Source of the DNA: Verticillium longisporum
Taxonomy: Eukaryota; Ascomycota; Sordariomycetes; Glomerellales; Plectosphaerellaceae
NCBI GenBank assembly: GCA_019188255.1
Contig: JAETXT010000001.1
Span: 1,178,001-1,242,000 of the forward strand
DNA: 64,000 bases
Direction: 5' to 3'
Below, piece after piece: positions 33,923 through 44,875 of this stretch. Position 1 is the stretch's first letter; every line of letters begins with the position of its first letter. Made by a program: the position numbers and the translations under genes. The notes under the pieces were generated by a model. That model did no database searches. It was not told where the DNA came from and worked only from the letters and a program-made list of their open reading frames with translations.

Positions 33923-36313
33923 GGGCAGGGGCTTCAGGGGTTCCAGGGGCCTCAGCGAGGTATCTGGATGGTTTTCAGCACAAATCACAAGTGAACCACC
34001 TGCCACTCTGGCCTCTGAGCCTGGGGTCCATAGCGAAGTGGCATGCGGCCAAAGATATGCAACCAAAGACATGCAAACAACGACATGCAACTCACAGGCA
34101 GATCTGTCGTCCTGCAGTCCTAGGGACAGGAGTGTCGCAAAAGTGGATGTTCGTTGTTTTCAACGAGCCTTGGCAGGCATTGCGCGGGCAGTGCTAGCAG
34201 ACGACAGGAGCCAATCCGAGCGGAAGAGTATGGGGGGTTGAAGTAATTCGTCAAAATGCCAATCAGTGTTAGGTGAACCAAATGCAATCAATGGAAACGT
34301 TCGTCACAATGCTTGAGGAAAGATGCCGTTCAAACCATGCGCCAGGAGCAGAACAGACAAAAGCGACATGGGGAATAAAGCAGTGAAGCAAATGTTCTGG
34401 ATCATTTCCTCCACGTTTTTGGTGTTCGGTGGTGGCGTGCCGTCGGTCCATTTAACGGAACTTTCAGCCAGCATCGTAACGGGACACTCCCGAAGGATCG
34501 GCCACTCGGCCGATGGACTAAAATGACCGACACCACGCGAGTGACACATGAGGGGATGTTGATAGGTCGCTGACCAGGCCATGGGCAGACAAACCAGGGG
34601 TGTAGAGGGACGAAAGATGGTTGGCATCGGTGTGTGCATGCGCCGACCCCCCGTCCCAGGCCAGCTTGGCCCCAATTCCGTCCTCCTTTCGCTTGGGAAC
34701 AAGCCCTGCAGGCTGCACTGCAGGTGAAAGGCGCTGTTCATCTTTGGGAATGACCCCAACGAAGGGCGTACACGACAAGGGGCCCGCTTCCAGGCTCGAA
34801 GATGCCGTTCGCTTTCCGCAGTTGAGCCTCTTCAGACCGACCCACCATGGCTACCATTCAATGAGCCGAAGCGAACTGATCCGATTGACGAGCAAAATTC
34901 GAGTGACCTATTTGGTCTCCAAAGCGAAGCGCAAGCAGGTTCACAGGAGCGACTTCAACCCCAGGTTTTGGCAGCGGGGTTAAGGTTAAAAGTCCGCCGA
35001 AAACAGGGTGTTGTGGATGGGGTGAGGGGTCGAGGCCTGGCCATGGTGCCGAACAGCCGGCCGATACGTAGGGGATGGCCCGAGATTCGGATCCAAGCGA
35101 CTACTGGTTCAGTGGCCCGTCCATCGTTCCTGTGGGCAGGGCATGATGGCCTGGTGGCATCGTATCCTTCCGCAACAGATCAGTCACCGCTGCACAATAC
35201 GAGGTGGTGATCTCCGCCGGTGCGACAGTGGCGACGAGCTACGAAACGGCGTTTGTCTGGCACATAGTACATGCGTGACCTTTCGGTTGTAAAGGAGTTG
35301 ACCAGAGCATCAGAGCATCGAGTTCTGGCTGGTCTCAGGGAGAAAGAATTGCGGTTTGTTGCATCTCGGCCCTTTTGGAAATCTTTCGTTTTGCTGTTTT
35401 GTTCACGTCTTCGTCGAGGGGTTTTGCAGGACTAAGGAGGTATGTGTTTGTCAGCCTCATGCACTCAAAGATTCAATGTTTTCCGACCTTGCACCTGCTA
35501 CTTCCTGAGCCCAGGATCGCAAGAGGTGAAAAATATGATCAGCAAAGGGAACCCTTTTATGGGACGTGCTTTCGTCCTCGTGCACTTGACGGCAATGTCG
35601 ACCCTCGACGAAGCTGACAGGTGTGAGACACACATTTTGGCCAAATCTGTTGCAGTCGCCGAGATGATGGGAGATTGAAGGATGGGTTTGAGGAGATAGA
35701 TGGCAAAGTTTTTCATAATCGAGTGTTATCGAGACAAGTACAGAGGTACCTTCTGTCAGGTAAGGCAGGATCAACTCAGCTGCGACAGACTCTCCTCCTC
35801 CGGCTCGGGGTCCACCGCTTGGGGTCCACTGCTCGGGGGCCTGCTATCACGGCCACGGCCACGGCACGGCCCCACATACCCGGCCTCAGACCCTCATCAG
35901 AAGCACGAAGATCCGAGATACCTTAGTATACCTACCTACGTAGTGTACAGACTTGAGCAGGCCAAATGATCCCTCTAATTCTTTTTTATTTCGTTTTTGA
36001 AGTGGCTCGATCTCTGCCCGATGCAACTGGACGGCGCGGCACTTCTCATTGTGAATCCACCCGGTTGCCTGAGGTCAGGGGCTCGTTGTCATGACTGTCT
36101 ATGCTCAAATACCCTACTAGACCTCACTCATTCACTAACCCTGACACATCAACGTCGCGCCTTCCTTGCTAATTATTCGAGTCTGTTTCTACTTTCCCAT
36201 CCTGCGGCGCTTTCCCACCTCTGCAAGTCTTCCTCAGCATCAGCCATTGTGCCAAACAGCCTGAGCTCTGAAAGCTGGAAGAAGCCTTTGCTCGAAACAG
36301 GCACGCAGTCAAG
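33923..36313. other. Divergent intergenic region, 2.4 kb
   Basis: This lies between the leftward MFS gene and the rightward unknown gene. I see only short frames without motifs, and no repeat or RNA gene. Confidence 0.55.
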
Positions 36314-38249
36314 ATGGCTGAAAGATCTCTATCGAGCATGTCGGAAAAACACCCTCTATCTTGGAACAGACCCGTGCTTCCAAGACCTGACTCAGCTACA
36401 GTCTGTGAGCAGGTGACATCTTCAACTTCACCCCCTCGACCGCGATTACAGAAGAAGCTTTCGATCGCGCAAACTGCTATTTCAACGCCTCTTCCACACC
36501 CCTTTCCGGGATCTCTAGCCCCCAAGATTGTTCAGACTCTCATAGAGAGGCCCGCTCTCGGTCGAGCAGACTCCTCGAGCGAGCCCCGAGACGACCTTCC
36601 CCCATGGGATCGCGTGGTTGATATCGTATATCACAAGCATCGTCGCGAAGAAAGACCTGCAAACACCGAGGATCTCTTTTCAGCCTGCCTCTGCGCCTTT
36701 CTCGGCCAGCACGAACGTCAGCCGTGGTATCACCCTCGCCTCAGCTATCTCGGCCTTCCCGATACTATTCGCTACCGAATTTGTCGGCACCTCATCGCCA
36801 GCCATGCAAAAGCTGAGCCGACTCCCATCTGCCTCTCCCACAGAACAGCATGTGCCGACGCCTAGCAGGCCGAGGACTTCAGCTCTCTGTCGAGCATGCT
36901 CCAAGCGCTGGGCCCCTATCTGCGCGTCTCCTTTCTCTTCTTTGCCGACATGATGCTAACTGTCCTCATGACTGAGCGTTTCCATATTACCTTTTCGCCC
37001 TTTGTCAATACTTACTTCAACCCGCTGGCCACTCACTGGTATCGAAGATATGGCCGCTTCATGCGTCACATAATTCTTGAGATCGACATGACCCGTCTCG
37101 GCTTCGGTCCTGACCGCCAAGCCTACAAGCTGCGCGCTGGCAACATGAACCTCGATACCCTCATCCAGATGTTTGTCGACGTCCAGTTGAGGCGCCAGGA
37201 TGAGTCGACAATGTCCAGCTTTGTGCTGCTTTGCCGCCGGTTCTATGGTTGCCGACACACGGTCATTGATCACATCACTGGGCTCGATCCCTGCTGTGAG
37301 TAAACGTCCCCCATCTCCGTCAGGTCTGATCTAAACAAATCCTAGACCGCATCCCCTACTGTCCCGACACTGCCTTCTCCGTCTGCAACCCCCTCCTTGA
37401 CCTCGCAGGTCTCGTCGACTCGATCCGCATCTGCGGCTTCAGCAACACCTTCACCCACACCCTCGTGCACAACATCTTCCCACAGCCCCCGACCGCCACA
37501 ACCCCCGACCTCCTCCAGCACCACGCCTACCGCGTCACCCCTCCCCGCTCTGGCCGCGCCTCCCCGGCCAGTCCTCCCGCCAGGACATCGCAACCGGGCG
37601 CGTCCACCACGACAACCACGACGCCGACATGCCCCCGCCGCCGCGCGTCCCGCCGGGCCCCATCATGCTTCCAGCCCCGCACGTCTCGTCCCGCGGCGTC
37701 ACCTTCCTCGACACGCCGACGACGAGCCACGACTCCCGTTCCACCGCCTCGGTGCGCCGCGCCGCGCGCTTCGGCGTGCTCGCGTCCAAGGTGCGCGAGC
37801 GCAAGGCCTCCGTGGCAGCCGACATTGAGACGCTCGAGCGCAGAGTCCAAGGTCTCGTGTCGCGGCTGAGGCGGAGGTCGTCGCGGGCGGGACTGAGGGC
37901 CATGGCGTCGCGGGAGGGGCTGCGGCAGAGGAGCCGGGCGCTGGAACATGTCGACGCCCAGAAGGCGAGGCCTGAATGGTCCAAAGAAGGGCCGCCAAGC
38001 CTCGAGCTTCCGAACTTTCTCGATGACGACGATCACGTCTACGGGGAGAAAACTGAAAAGGTCCGCAGGGTGCGGTCCAAAGCGTCGGTGCCCGTCATGT
38101 CGCCGGTCAGGAAGGCGGCAGAGTTGAAGTATCGACCTTCCATGCCGGAGCTCAGGCAGAAGGTTTCGAAGATGGCTTCATGGTTGGACTTGAGAGCTCG
38201 TAAACGCGCCGGCGAGACTTCGGAAGACATGGATAAGGAGATCTTCTGA
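36314..38249 (+). CDS. Fungal protein of unknown function, interrupted by TAG and one frameshift
   Basis: Two exons, 36314-37295 and 37346-38249, have a 50-base GTGAGT-TAG intron. The conserved-looking core starts with LGLPDTIRYRICRHLI (F-box-like), followed by RVSFLFFADMMLTVLMTERFHI, then FSPFVNTYFNPLATHWYRR, LEIDMTRLGFGPD and GCRHTVIDHITGLDP. An in-frame TAG at 36863-36865 separates the F-box-like part from the rest. Both sides are in the same phase and no plausible intron removes it; a Trp codon TGG may be the original. Near 37562-37565 the frame must shift by one base (a C missing from CCCC) to reach the basic C-terminal coiled-coil-like tail (ADIETLERRVQGLVSRLRRRS). With both repaired the length is 628 residues. 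It could be two genes, a pseudogene or sequence error. Confidence 0.55.
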
Positions 38250-38556
38250 GCGGGTAGGTGACCACTGACACGGTCGTGCCAAGTACGGTTCGGGTTCACT
38301 ACAGCATTGGCTATCATCAGAGACGACGTCTGAGCATGCCAGGCGTTTAGCTATTGCTCACAACTTGGTATCGTACGAAACGGTCTGCAGCTATGGCCCT
38401 GACGTAGTGTATTGCTACTGTAGTTATACTAGACTAGTAGGCTAGCCACATCATTGCAATTGCCTCACTCATAGTTCAGATCATGGCACGTCTGATGTGT
38501 CAACCTATCTTACAGTACGAGCAGTTAGCTGACGAGGTGCAACAGCCTTCGTCTTC
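38250..38556. other. Convergent intergenic region
   Basis: This is the 3' flank of the unknown gene and of the LPMO gene. Nothing seen. Confidence 0.55.
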
Positions 38557-39465
38557 TCAACAAGAACCAACAGGACCGCCAGGGGCACTTCACCCAAATA
38601 AGTCAGCACGTATAGACACAATGATCCACTGCCTAGAACTCACATGTACTCCGTCGGAATCGGCCAGTAAAGGTTCGCCTTGAGCCCAGAGTCATTCATG
38701 CTGTAGGCTCCAGGGAAGCTCAGCAGCCCAGCCGGCGAGTATGATCCCGATCCGCCAGACACGTTGATCTGGGCGCAGCTGAGGTAGAACTGCGGCTCCA
38801 GCGTCGTGTGGAGGCCAATGTGTTCTACACGGAGGAGGTATTCGCCGTTTTCGAGGCACTCCGGGAGGTCAAAGTCGATCGTAGGTGATTCTGCACATTG
38901 TTCAGTAAACAGAGAGTCTGGGGACCGAGGGGTTTGAGGGAGAGGAATTACGCAGGCTGGGCCAGCTGATGCCTGACGAAGTGATGATGGCCTCGTCTTG
39001 CCAAATCTTGAACCATACTGCGCCCTTGCCGTCCCAGTCGGACACTGACGTGCCGGCAGGAACCTTTGCCAGGTAGGCCAGGGACGGGCCGGGGTGGAAG
39101 ATCGCGGGAGAGGAGGTGAAGGCTGGGTCCTGTCAGGTTGGCCTGGTTCGCTCACGTCACGTATGTCCTCGACTTACAGACAGCAGCACCGGCTTGTACA
39201 TCAAGAACTCCAACACCGTGGCTGCCGGGGTTCAGCTCGTAACATGTCAACTGCTCGCTGGTGACATCCTCGATAGGGCCTGCCGTCTCGAAGTTGGCTG
39301 TCTTGCGGATGATCCCCCACTCCGAAGTAGGCTGCCCATCGAACTCAACCGTCCGGAAAGTGTCTGTAGCAAAGTCAGAAGAACTTCAGGGGTTCTGATC
39401 CATCGCTACATACAGTGCGCCGAAGCGAGGTGCGCCAGGGACAAGAGAGCTGTAGCGGCCTTCAT
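38557..39465 (-). CDS. AA9 lytic polysaccharide monooxygenase
   Basis: A secreted copper enzyme that oxidatively cleaves cellulose or related glucans. Exons are 39465-39414, 39363-39178, 39129-38952, 38890-38644 and 38587-38557. The signal peptide MKAATALLSLAHLASA is followed by His as first mature residue, the copper-brace histidine. The second ligand is in IFHPGPSLAYL and the axial Tyr in QFYLSCAQINVSGG. FPGAY and NLYWPIP precede a C-terminal APGGPV block ending in Cys, as in the family. There is no carbohydrate-binding module. Exon 2 (ending AGAAV) leaves phase 1 at a clear GTAAGT. The exon-3 acceptor CTGACAG fits phase 0, so two bases are missing or one is extra near this junction. Corrected length is about 231 residues. 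The family call is secure. Confidence 0.85.
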
Positions 39466-40747
39466 GATGACGGTGCCTGGGACTTGTGGTGAAAAGATGA
39501 GGATGTTGATAGTGGATAATTTAATTTACAAAGTTTGGTTCGATCTACCTCTTCGATCGGAGGCAACTCTATCTTATTTACAGCTGGATTTCAGAGTCTC
39601 TCATAGCCTTGATTGCTACCCTCCGTTCTCCGTATTAGGAAGTCTTGGTTACATCTCGAATCCCGCGAACCAGGGCCACCCCCATCCCCCAGCCCGGGTA
39701 AAGTCGCTCAGATGCTGACCACCGCACGTCAAATCCCAAGTACCGTTCTGCACTGTTATAAATTTCCTGATGATCATCTCCCGATGCGACGCTATCTCGT
39801 GATGCCTGTCTGCAAGAAATCTGGGGTAAGCCAGGGTCCAGGTCCGAGGATGCCAAAGTGGCTACCAGAATCAAGGCTTCTCCTTCCGTATCGAGAGCAT
39901 GGACCTCAACGCCTCCGTTCTAAGGGGTCTTGGCTCGTTGTCGAGTCTTGCTTCGGAGTATTTATCAGCCTGGACGCCCCGCGCGCCAAGGGCAATTCTC
40001 ATTATATTCCCACCATCCCACGCAGACGGCTCATCACCCCGCGAGTCAACTCTGGCCACTGACGAGATCCAAATCGGAAGCTTCAGTGTTTCGAAACCCG
40101 TAATCAAATCACGTAAGGAATAATTGCTGTTGTCCAAGCTGTGGAAGTCCGCTCTTCCTCTGCTTGACCCAATATCGCTGGCCATCAGCTAGAGGTTGAC
40201 TGAGTTATCGATAGTTGAGGTCAATCGACATGTTCAATCAATCAGCCCGCGAAACCCATGCCTTCTGTCTCCCTTGACAGACAATTTTGGCGGACTCTTG
40301 TTACCGATTACGTCAATGGAGGTGTGCTGTGTCACTGACCCGTTCAAATAAGGGTGCAATGACCCCAGTCATGTGCTGGGCATGGCCGCAGATATAGACC
40401 ATGCTTGGCTACTCTATACTTCAATATTTTGTACACGTTTGATCTCGGCGAAACATGATCCTGGCGCCTAATAATATATCGATGTCTTACAAGTGGCAAC
40501 CGCGCGCCTCGGGTAGCATGATGCTACGCGGATCACGCATGAGAGCTAGGTAATCAGCACCACAAGATCAGCAAAAGCAGAGTTATCATCAGTTCCGAAT
40601 GTAACAAGAATAAACAGTAATTCGTTATTGAAGGTGAGCCTGAAAAGCAGGGCGGCAATCTCCGAAGTCTACCGATGAAGGGATATCCTCAAAGCTTCAT
40701 TATTCACTCCTATTACCCCCAGCCATGACCAGCATTTCTCTCGCCAC
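39466..40747. other. Intergenic region
   Basis: This is the promoter of the AA9 gene and the 3' flank of pyruvate kinase. No supported gene or repeat. Confidence 0.55.
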
Positions 40748-42444
40748 TTACAACTCGCCGAGGCCAAGGTGCTCGGGGTCAGCCTTGACAATACGCAGGG
40801 TGTTGGTGTTGCCCTGGCCACCCTTCCAGCCCTGAACGACAACGACGGTCTCGCCTTGGCCGAGGACGTTGAGGTCGATGGCGTGGTTGATGCCCCACTT
40901 GATACGGCGGTCGACATCCTCCTGCCAGTTGACCTTGTTGAAGTCGGGCTTGGACTCGGGGAACAGGAAGGGGTAGACACCACGGTACAAGTGGCTGTAG
41001 CGGGAGGAAGAGGCGTTCCTGGTGACCATGAGAATGGGGCACACGGGACGGTACTTGGAGATGAGGCGCGCAGAGTCACCCGAGGTGGAGAGGACGATGA
41101 TGGCACCGGCGTTGAGGTCGAGAGAGGCGCGGACAGCGGCCATGGCGCAGGACTCGACAACGCTGACGGGACGACGAACCAGAGTGCAAATCTCTTCAAA
41201 GTGCGAAACGTAGGGAATCGTGTTCTCCGCCTTGAGGCAGGCCTCGTGCATCTCGCTGACAGCCTCGTTGGGGTAGGCACCCTTGGCGGTCTCACCAGAC
41301 AGCATGACACAGTCGGCGCCATCGGTCACGGCGTTGCCGACGTCGCTGATTTCAGCACGGGTGGGACGGGGTTCTTGATCATAGACTCGAGCATCTGGGT
41401 GGCGCAGATGACGGGCTTGCCGGCCTGGTTGCACATGGCAATCAGCTTCTTCTGGGCAGCGAAAACCTCAGCGGCGGGAATCTCAATGCCGAGATCGCCA
41501 CGGGCAACCATGACACCATCGGTCTCGGCGAGAATCTCGGGAAGTTGTTGAGACCCTGGCGGTTCTCGATCTTGGCAATGATCTGAATGTGCTTGCCCTC
41601 CTCGCCAAGAATGTCGCGAATGTCCTTGATGTCCTGGCCGCGGCGGATGAAGGAGGCAAAGACCATGTCGACGTTGTTCTTGACGCCGAACTTCAGGTCG
41701 TTCTTGTCCTTCTCGGACAGGGCGGGAAGATCGACATCGGTGTTAGGCAGGTTGACGCCCTTCTTGGAAGAGATGAAGCCGTTGTTGCGGGCCTTGACCT
41801 CGACAGTCTTGTCGTCCTTGATGGAGAGAACGTCGAAGGCAAGGACACCGTCATCGACATAGATGATACGGCCAGGCTCGATGACCTTGGTGATGTTCTT
41901 GTAGTCGACATACCTGGGAGTGAGGGTCAGAAGCTGTTCTGGCAGCAGAGTGGTGATAAGGACGTACATGTTCTTGGTGTCGCACGCAGTGGCGTACTGC
42001 TCATCTGTGGTGATGTTGAGGATGGTGCCGGCGGCAAGGGGGATATCCTCGTCGTTCTTGGTGTTGCCGGTACGGATCTCGGGGCCCTTGGTGTCGAGGG
42101 CGATGGCGACCTGGCGGCCGGGCTGGGCCTTCTCTGCGGCGCGGGCATTGTCAATGACGGACTGGTGGTACTCGTAGCTGCCGTGCTGAGATGGAGTTGT
42201 TAGCTGAAGCGATCGTTTCTTGAGGGCAGGGCATGCCGGCACATACAGAGAAGTTCATGCGGACGACGTTGAGACCAGCCTTGCGGAGCCTGCCGCTGGC
42301 CTCAACAGAGTTGGTCTTGGGGCCAATGGTGCAGATGATGGAAGAGCGACGGTAGTTCTTCTCGGGGGTGAACGCCGTGTCGAGGTTGGCCAACCAGGCA
42401 ATCTTGCCGCCGACATCGAGATGGTCCTTAGCGGTGGCAGCCAT
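40748..42444 (-). CDS. Pyruvate kinase, frame broken twice
   Basis: This catalyses phosphoenolpyruvate plus ADP to pyruvate plus ATP, the last step of glycolysis, in the cytosol. Exon 1 (42444-42247) ends VVRMNFS; a 61-base GTATGT intron leads to exon 2 (42185-40748) at [10 protein letters not shown]. Diagnostic blocks are [11 protein letters not shown], the substrate loop [27 protein letters not shown], the active-site block [39 protein letters not shown], and the effector-site region near the C-terminus. After GLNNF one base is missing at 41539-41541, and after MIKNP one C is missing from the run at 41368-41371. Restoring both gives 545 residues and a continuous canonical enzyme. The stop codon overlaps a GTAAGT, so an extra C-terminal exon is possible but not supported. 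Confidence 0.93.
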
Positions 42445-43804
42445 TGTGAGGGTGGTGCTGCTGTTGAGGTGGGCGGTGGAGGGGTGTGTCTGTTTCTTTT
42501 CCAGAGCGGCACGGCCGTTCGATGAGGAGAGGAGGGGTAAAAAGAACACAAAGGTGTTCCAGGTGTGAAGCTCGTAGACGAGTTAAAATACCAGTCGAAC
42601 GAGAAGATGGTTAAAAAGATGAGGGAAATAAGGTAAGATGGGATTTTGTAGGAGAGATGAAGGGGTCGGAGAAAGCAAGCCAGGGAGGCTTTTTGGGCGA
42701 TATGGAAGCAGACCAGCCAGAAAAAAAGCACCCAATGGAGAGGGAAGCTGCGTCGGTGGTGCAGTTGCCCCTCCTCAATTGGTGTTTTGCCTTGGTGCTG
42801 CTACTGCGACCACGGCCGAGCCCCGCGCCTGAGCAGCCCACGCACTGTCCTTACAGCTATTTTGGTACCCCACTGAGACGCGAAGCTGCCCCCACTCAGT
42901 GTCAGCTCCACTGAAAAGAACCCTGGCAAGCCTGGTGGGCGACCTGACCGAGTGCAGGTATCCCAGCGCCTGTTACCTCAGACAGTGCGACGATTTGGGC
43001 GGTGGGACGAGTCTGATACCTCTGCGAAAAATAAAAAATAGTGATGATCACTTCCAGGATGCAGAAACGCCGTAGGTATCCTGAGATCCCCGTCCTTGGA
43101 CTCAGACCCTCAACAGGATTTCCTTTCCGATGCTTCAATAATGGTGTCAGGCTCCAGCTTCAGATCTTGGGAGACGGCCGGGGCTCGGATGAGGGATTTC
43201 GTGAGTCCTTTCGTTGCTTCTGTCCTTCCTGCCCACGGAGCTCCGTTCGCTGTTAAAGCCTCACCTCAATGAGCTCAAGCCTAGCCAGCCGACCAAACAG
43301 ACATGTCGGTCTGTCAGCATCAGGTCCCCTCAACAAACCAAAAGGGCCGTCTCAGGCACAGGCAGCGTCCCGCCGCCTTCCCCGACAACGGCAAGCGCCA
43401 AAGGCCCTAACTAATGGATCGCCTAGCGAATCAATCTCGTGCGATAGGATCGTCAGGCCCCGCCGTGAAGGAGCTCGGGCCATGGCTTATCGGTAGAAAA
43501 CACGTGACCTGACCGCTGCTTCGGCGGGGTCCTCTGATCTTGGCAGGCGGGCCGTCGAGGAGCCTGGAGAGAGCTGGTGGACCCATTGGTTGTCGTGGTG
43601 TCTCGTGCGCTGTTGATCGGTCCCTGCATCTGCATCACCACCATCTCGTCGCCTGATACCAATACCTGCCATTTGTTAGCATCACGAAAACAAAGAGATA
43701 AAAACCGCCACAGCTGAAGACGCCAGAGACATCGTCGAGGCCTGCGCTCCGAACTATCAGGACATCACCACCACCAACCGAACGAGGCACGACAGACTTA
43801 CACA
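42445..43804. other. Divergent promoter region of pyruvate kinase and the mitofissin-like gene
   Basis: The pyruvate-kinase leader is rich in CT runs on its coding strand (42470-42610), as in strongly expressed fungal genes. The rest shows no supported feature. Confidence 0.6.
42520..42546 (-). promoter_or_regulatory. CT-rich tract upstream of pyruvate kinase
   Basis: On the coding strand this is a pyrimidine-rich tract of T5 and CCTCC-type runs about 80-100 bases before the ATG. Such tracts often flank transcription starts of highly expressed fungal genes. This is inferred from composition only. Confidence 0.4.
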
Positions 43805-44303
43805 ATGGTTGTATGTACCGCCCGCCAACGAGCCCGGTGCTCGCCTGCCAGCAGCATCTAAACCTGCGCAATAGCTCCTCAACCTGCTGACACTGGGACT
43901 ATGGTCAAAGCTCGGGCGTCTGACACACTACGCCGTCGATGCCGTTCTCAGTGCGTCGCTCTACTTGCCGCGGTCGTTTCGAGCCTGTCGCTGACCGTTT
44001 CGTCTCGCAGTTTCCACGGTCCTCGCCGGCATGAAGCGCTCCACTGGCTTGACGTGAGTGTCCAAATGCCATCACTTCCGATTCTTGCAAGCAGCGGTCG
44101 ACATGATCGCTGGAAACCCGGCTGGATGGCTGACGCATGCCCCTTTGGGAACTCCTAGGCCTAGTTTCAAGACCGACAGAGCTGCTGGCGAAAACAAGGA
44201 CGTTTCGAAATGGATCGACAAGTACCTCGGTGTCGGTGAATGGGTCATGGATCAGTCGGTCGCTATTGCTGGGTCCAGCGGCTGGTTCGAGAGGTCTCGG
44301 TAA
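43805..44303 (+). CDS. Mitofissin-like (DUF1748, Atg44/Mdi1 family) protein
   Basis: A tiny gene in four exons that gives no long open frame: 43805-43810 (ATGGTT), 43911-43950, 44011-44053 and 44159-44303. All introns are GT-AG and in phase, giving 77 residues. The product reads MVLGRLTHYAVDAVL, then ISTVLAGMKRSTGLT, ENKDVSKWIDKYLGVGEW and VMDQSVAIAGSSGWFER. This is the DUF1748 pattern almost throughout. The yeast member (Atg44/Mdi1, mitofissin) acts in the mitochondrial intermembrane space to fragment mitochondria for mitophagy; the same role is inferred here. An alternative acceptor at 43874 keeps frame and inserts 12 hydrophobic residues after Met-Val. I prefer 43910 because the result matches the family's usual start and length. 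Confidence 0.85.
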
Positions 44304-44875
44304 TGCCATGGTGGCTTTTTGCTCGGTCACACAACGGTGAGCCAGCCGGCTTCATTCCTTGGAGGAAATGACACGGGCTCTTGGGAATAGTTGATCGTTC
44401 ATCTTCGGATTTGTTGGTCCTTCAGATCCCCTCTCCGATATCTGGCTCGAGTCTGTCGAAGCCGGCATGTTGTCCGAGGCCGACAATGCTCGTCACTCTC
44501 TGGTTCGGTCTCTTCAGGTGTTGGCGTTATAAGTGGAGTTGTGCATCATTTAGAGAACAGGGCAGTATCAAGACGAATACTTCTGCGAGAGCGAGAATAT
44601 AAGCAAAATGCATCCCGGGCTGTTCCAGGCCCGACACATCGGAACCCCATCCCGGACCCTAATGCCTCACGATTTCCCCTTCCCGTGCTCCACTCTCTCG
44701 GGTTTGTTATAGGCGAAACGGCGAAACCCACGGCACATAGCCGAGGTTACCCATAGGCAGTACCTTTGATACTGGAGCCTACCATTCGCTTTGCAGGTGC
44801 ACGTGTTAAGACAATTAGACTTGGGTTGTGGTGACGAGGTCGAAACTGCCCTGGAATTATTCCTAAGCACAGCAG
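44304..44875. other. Convergent intergenic region
   Basis: This is the short tail-to-tail spacer between the mitofissin-like and Atg28-like genes. No further feature. Confidence 0.55.

Noticed and set aside
38640..39155. 171-codon minus-strand frame as a separate protein
   Set aside because: It is a mixture of a wrong phase of AA9 exon 3, an intron, and the true exon 4 of the LPMO.
40769..41551. 260-codon plus-strand frame
   Set aside because: Antisense shadow of pyruvate kinase.
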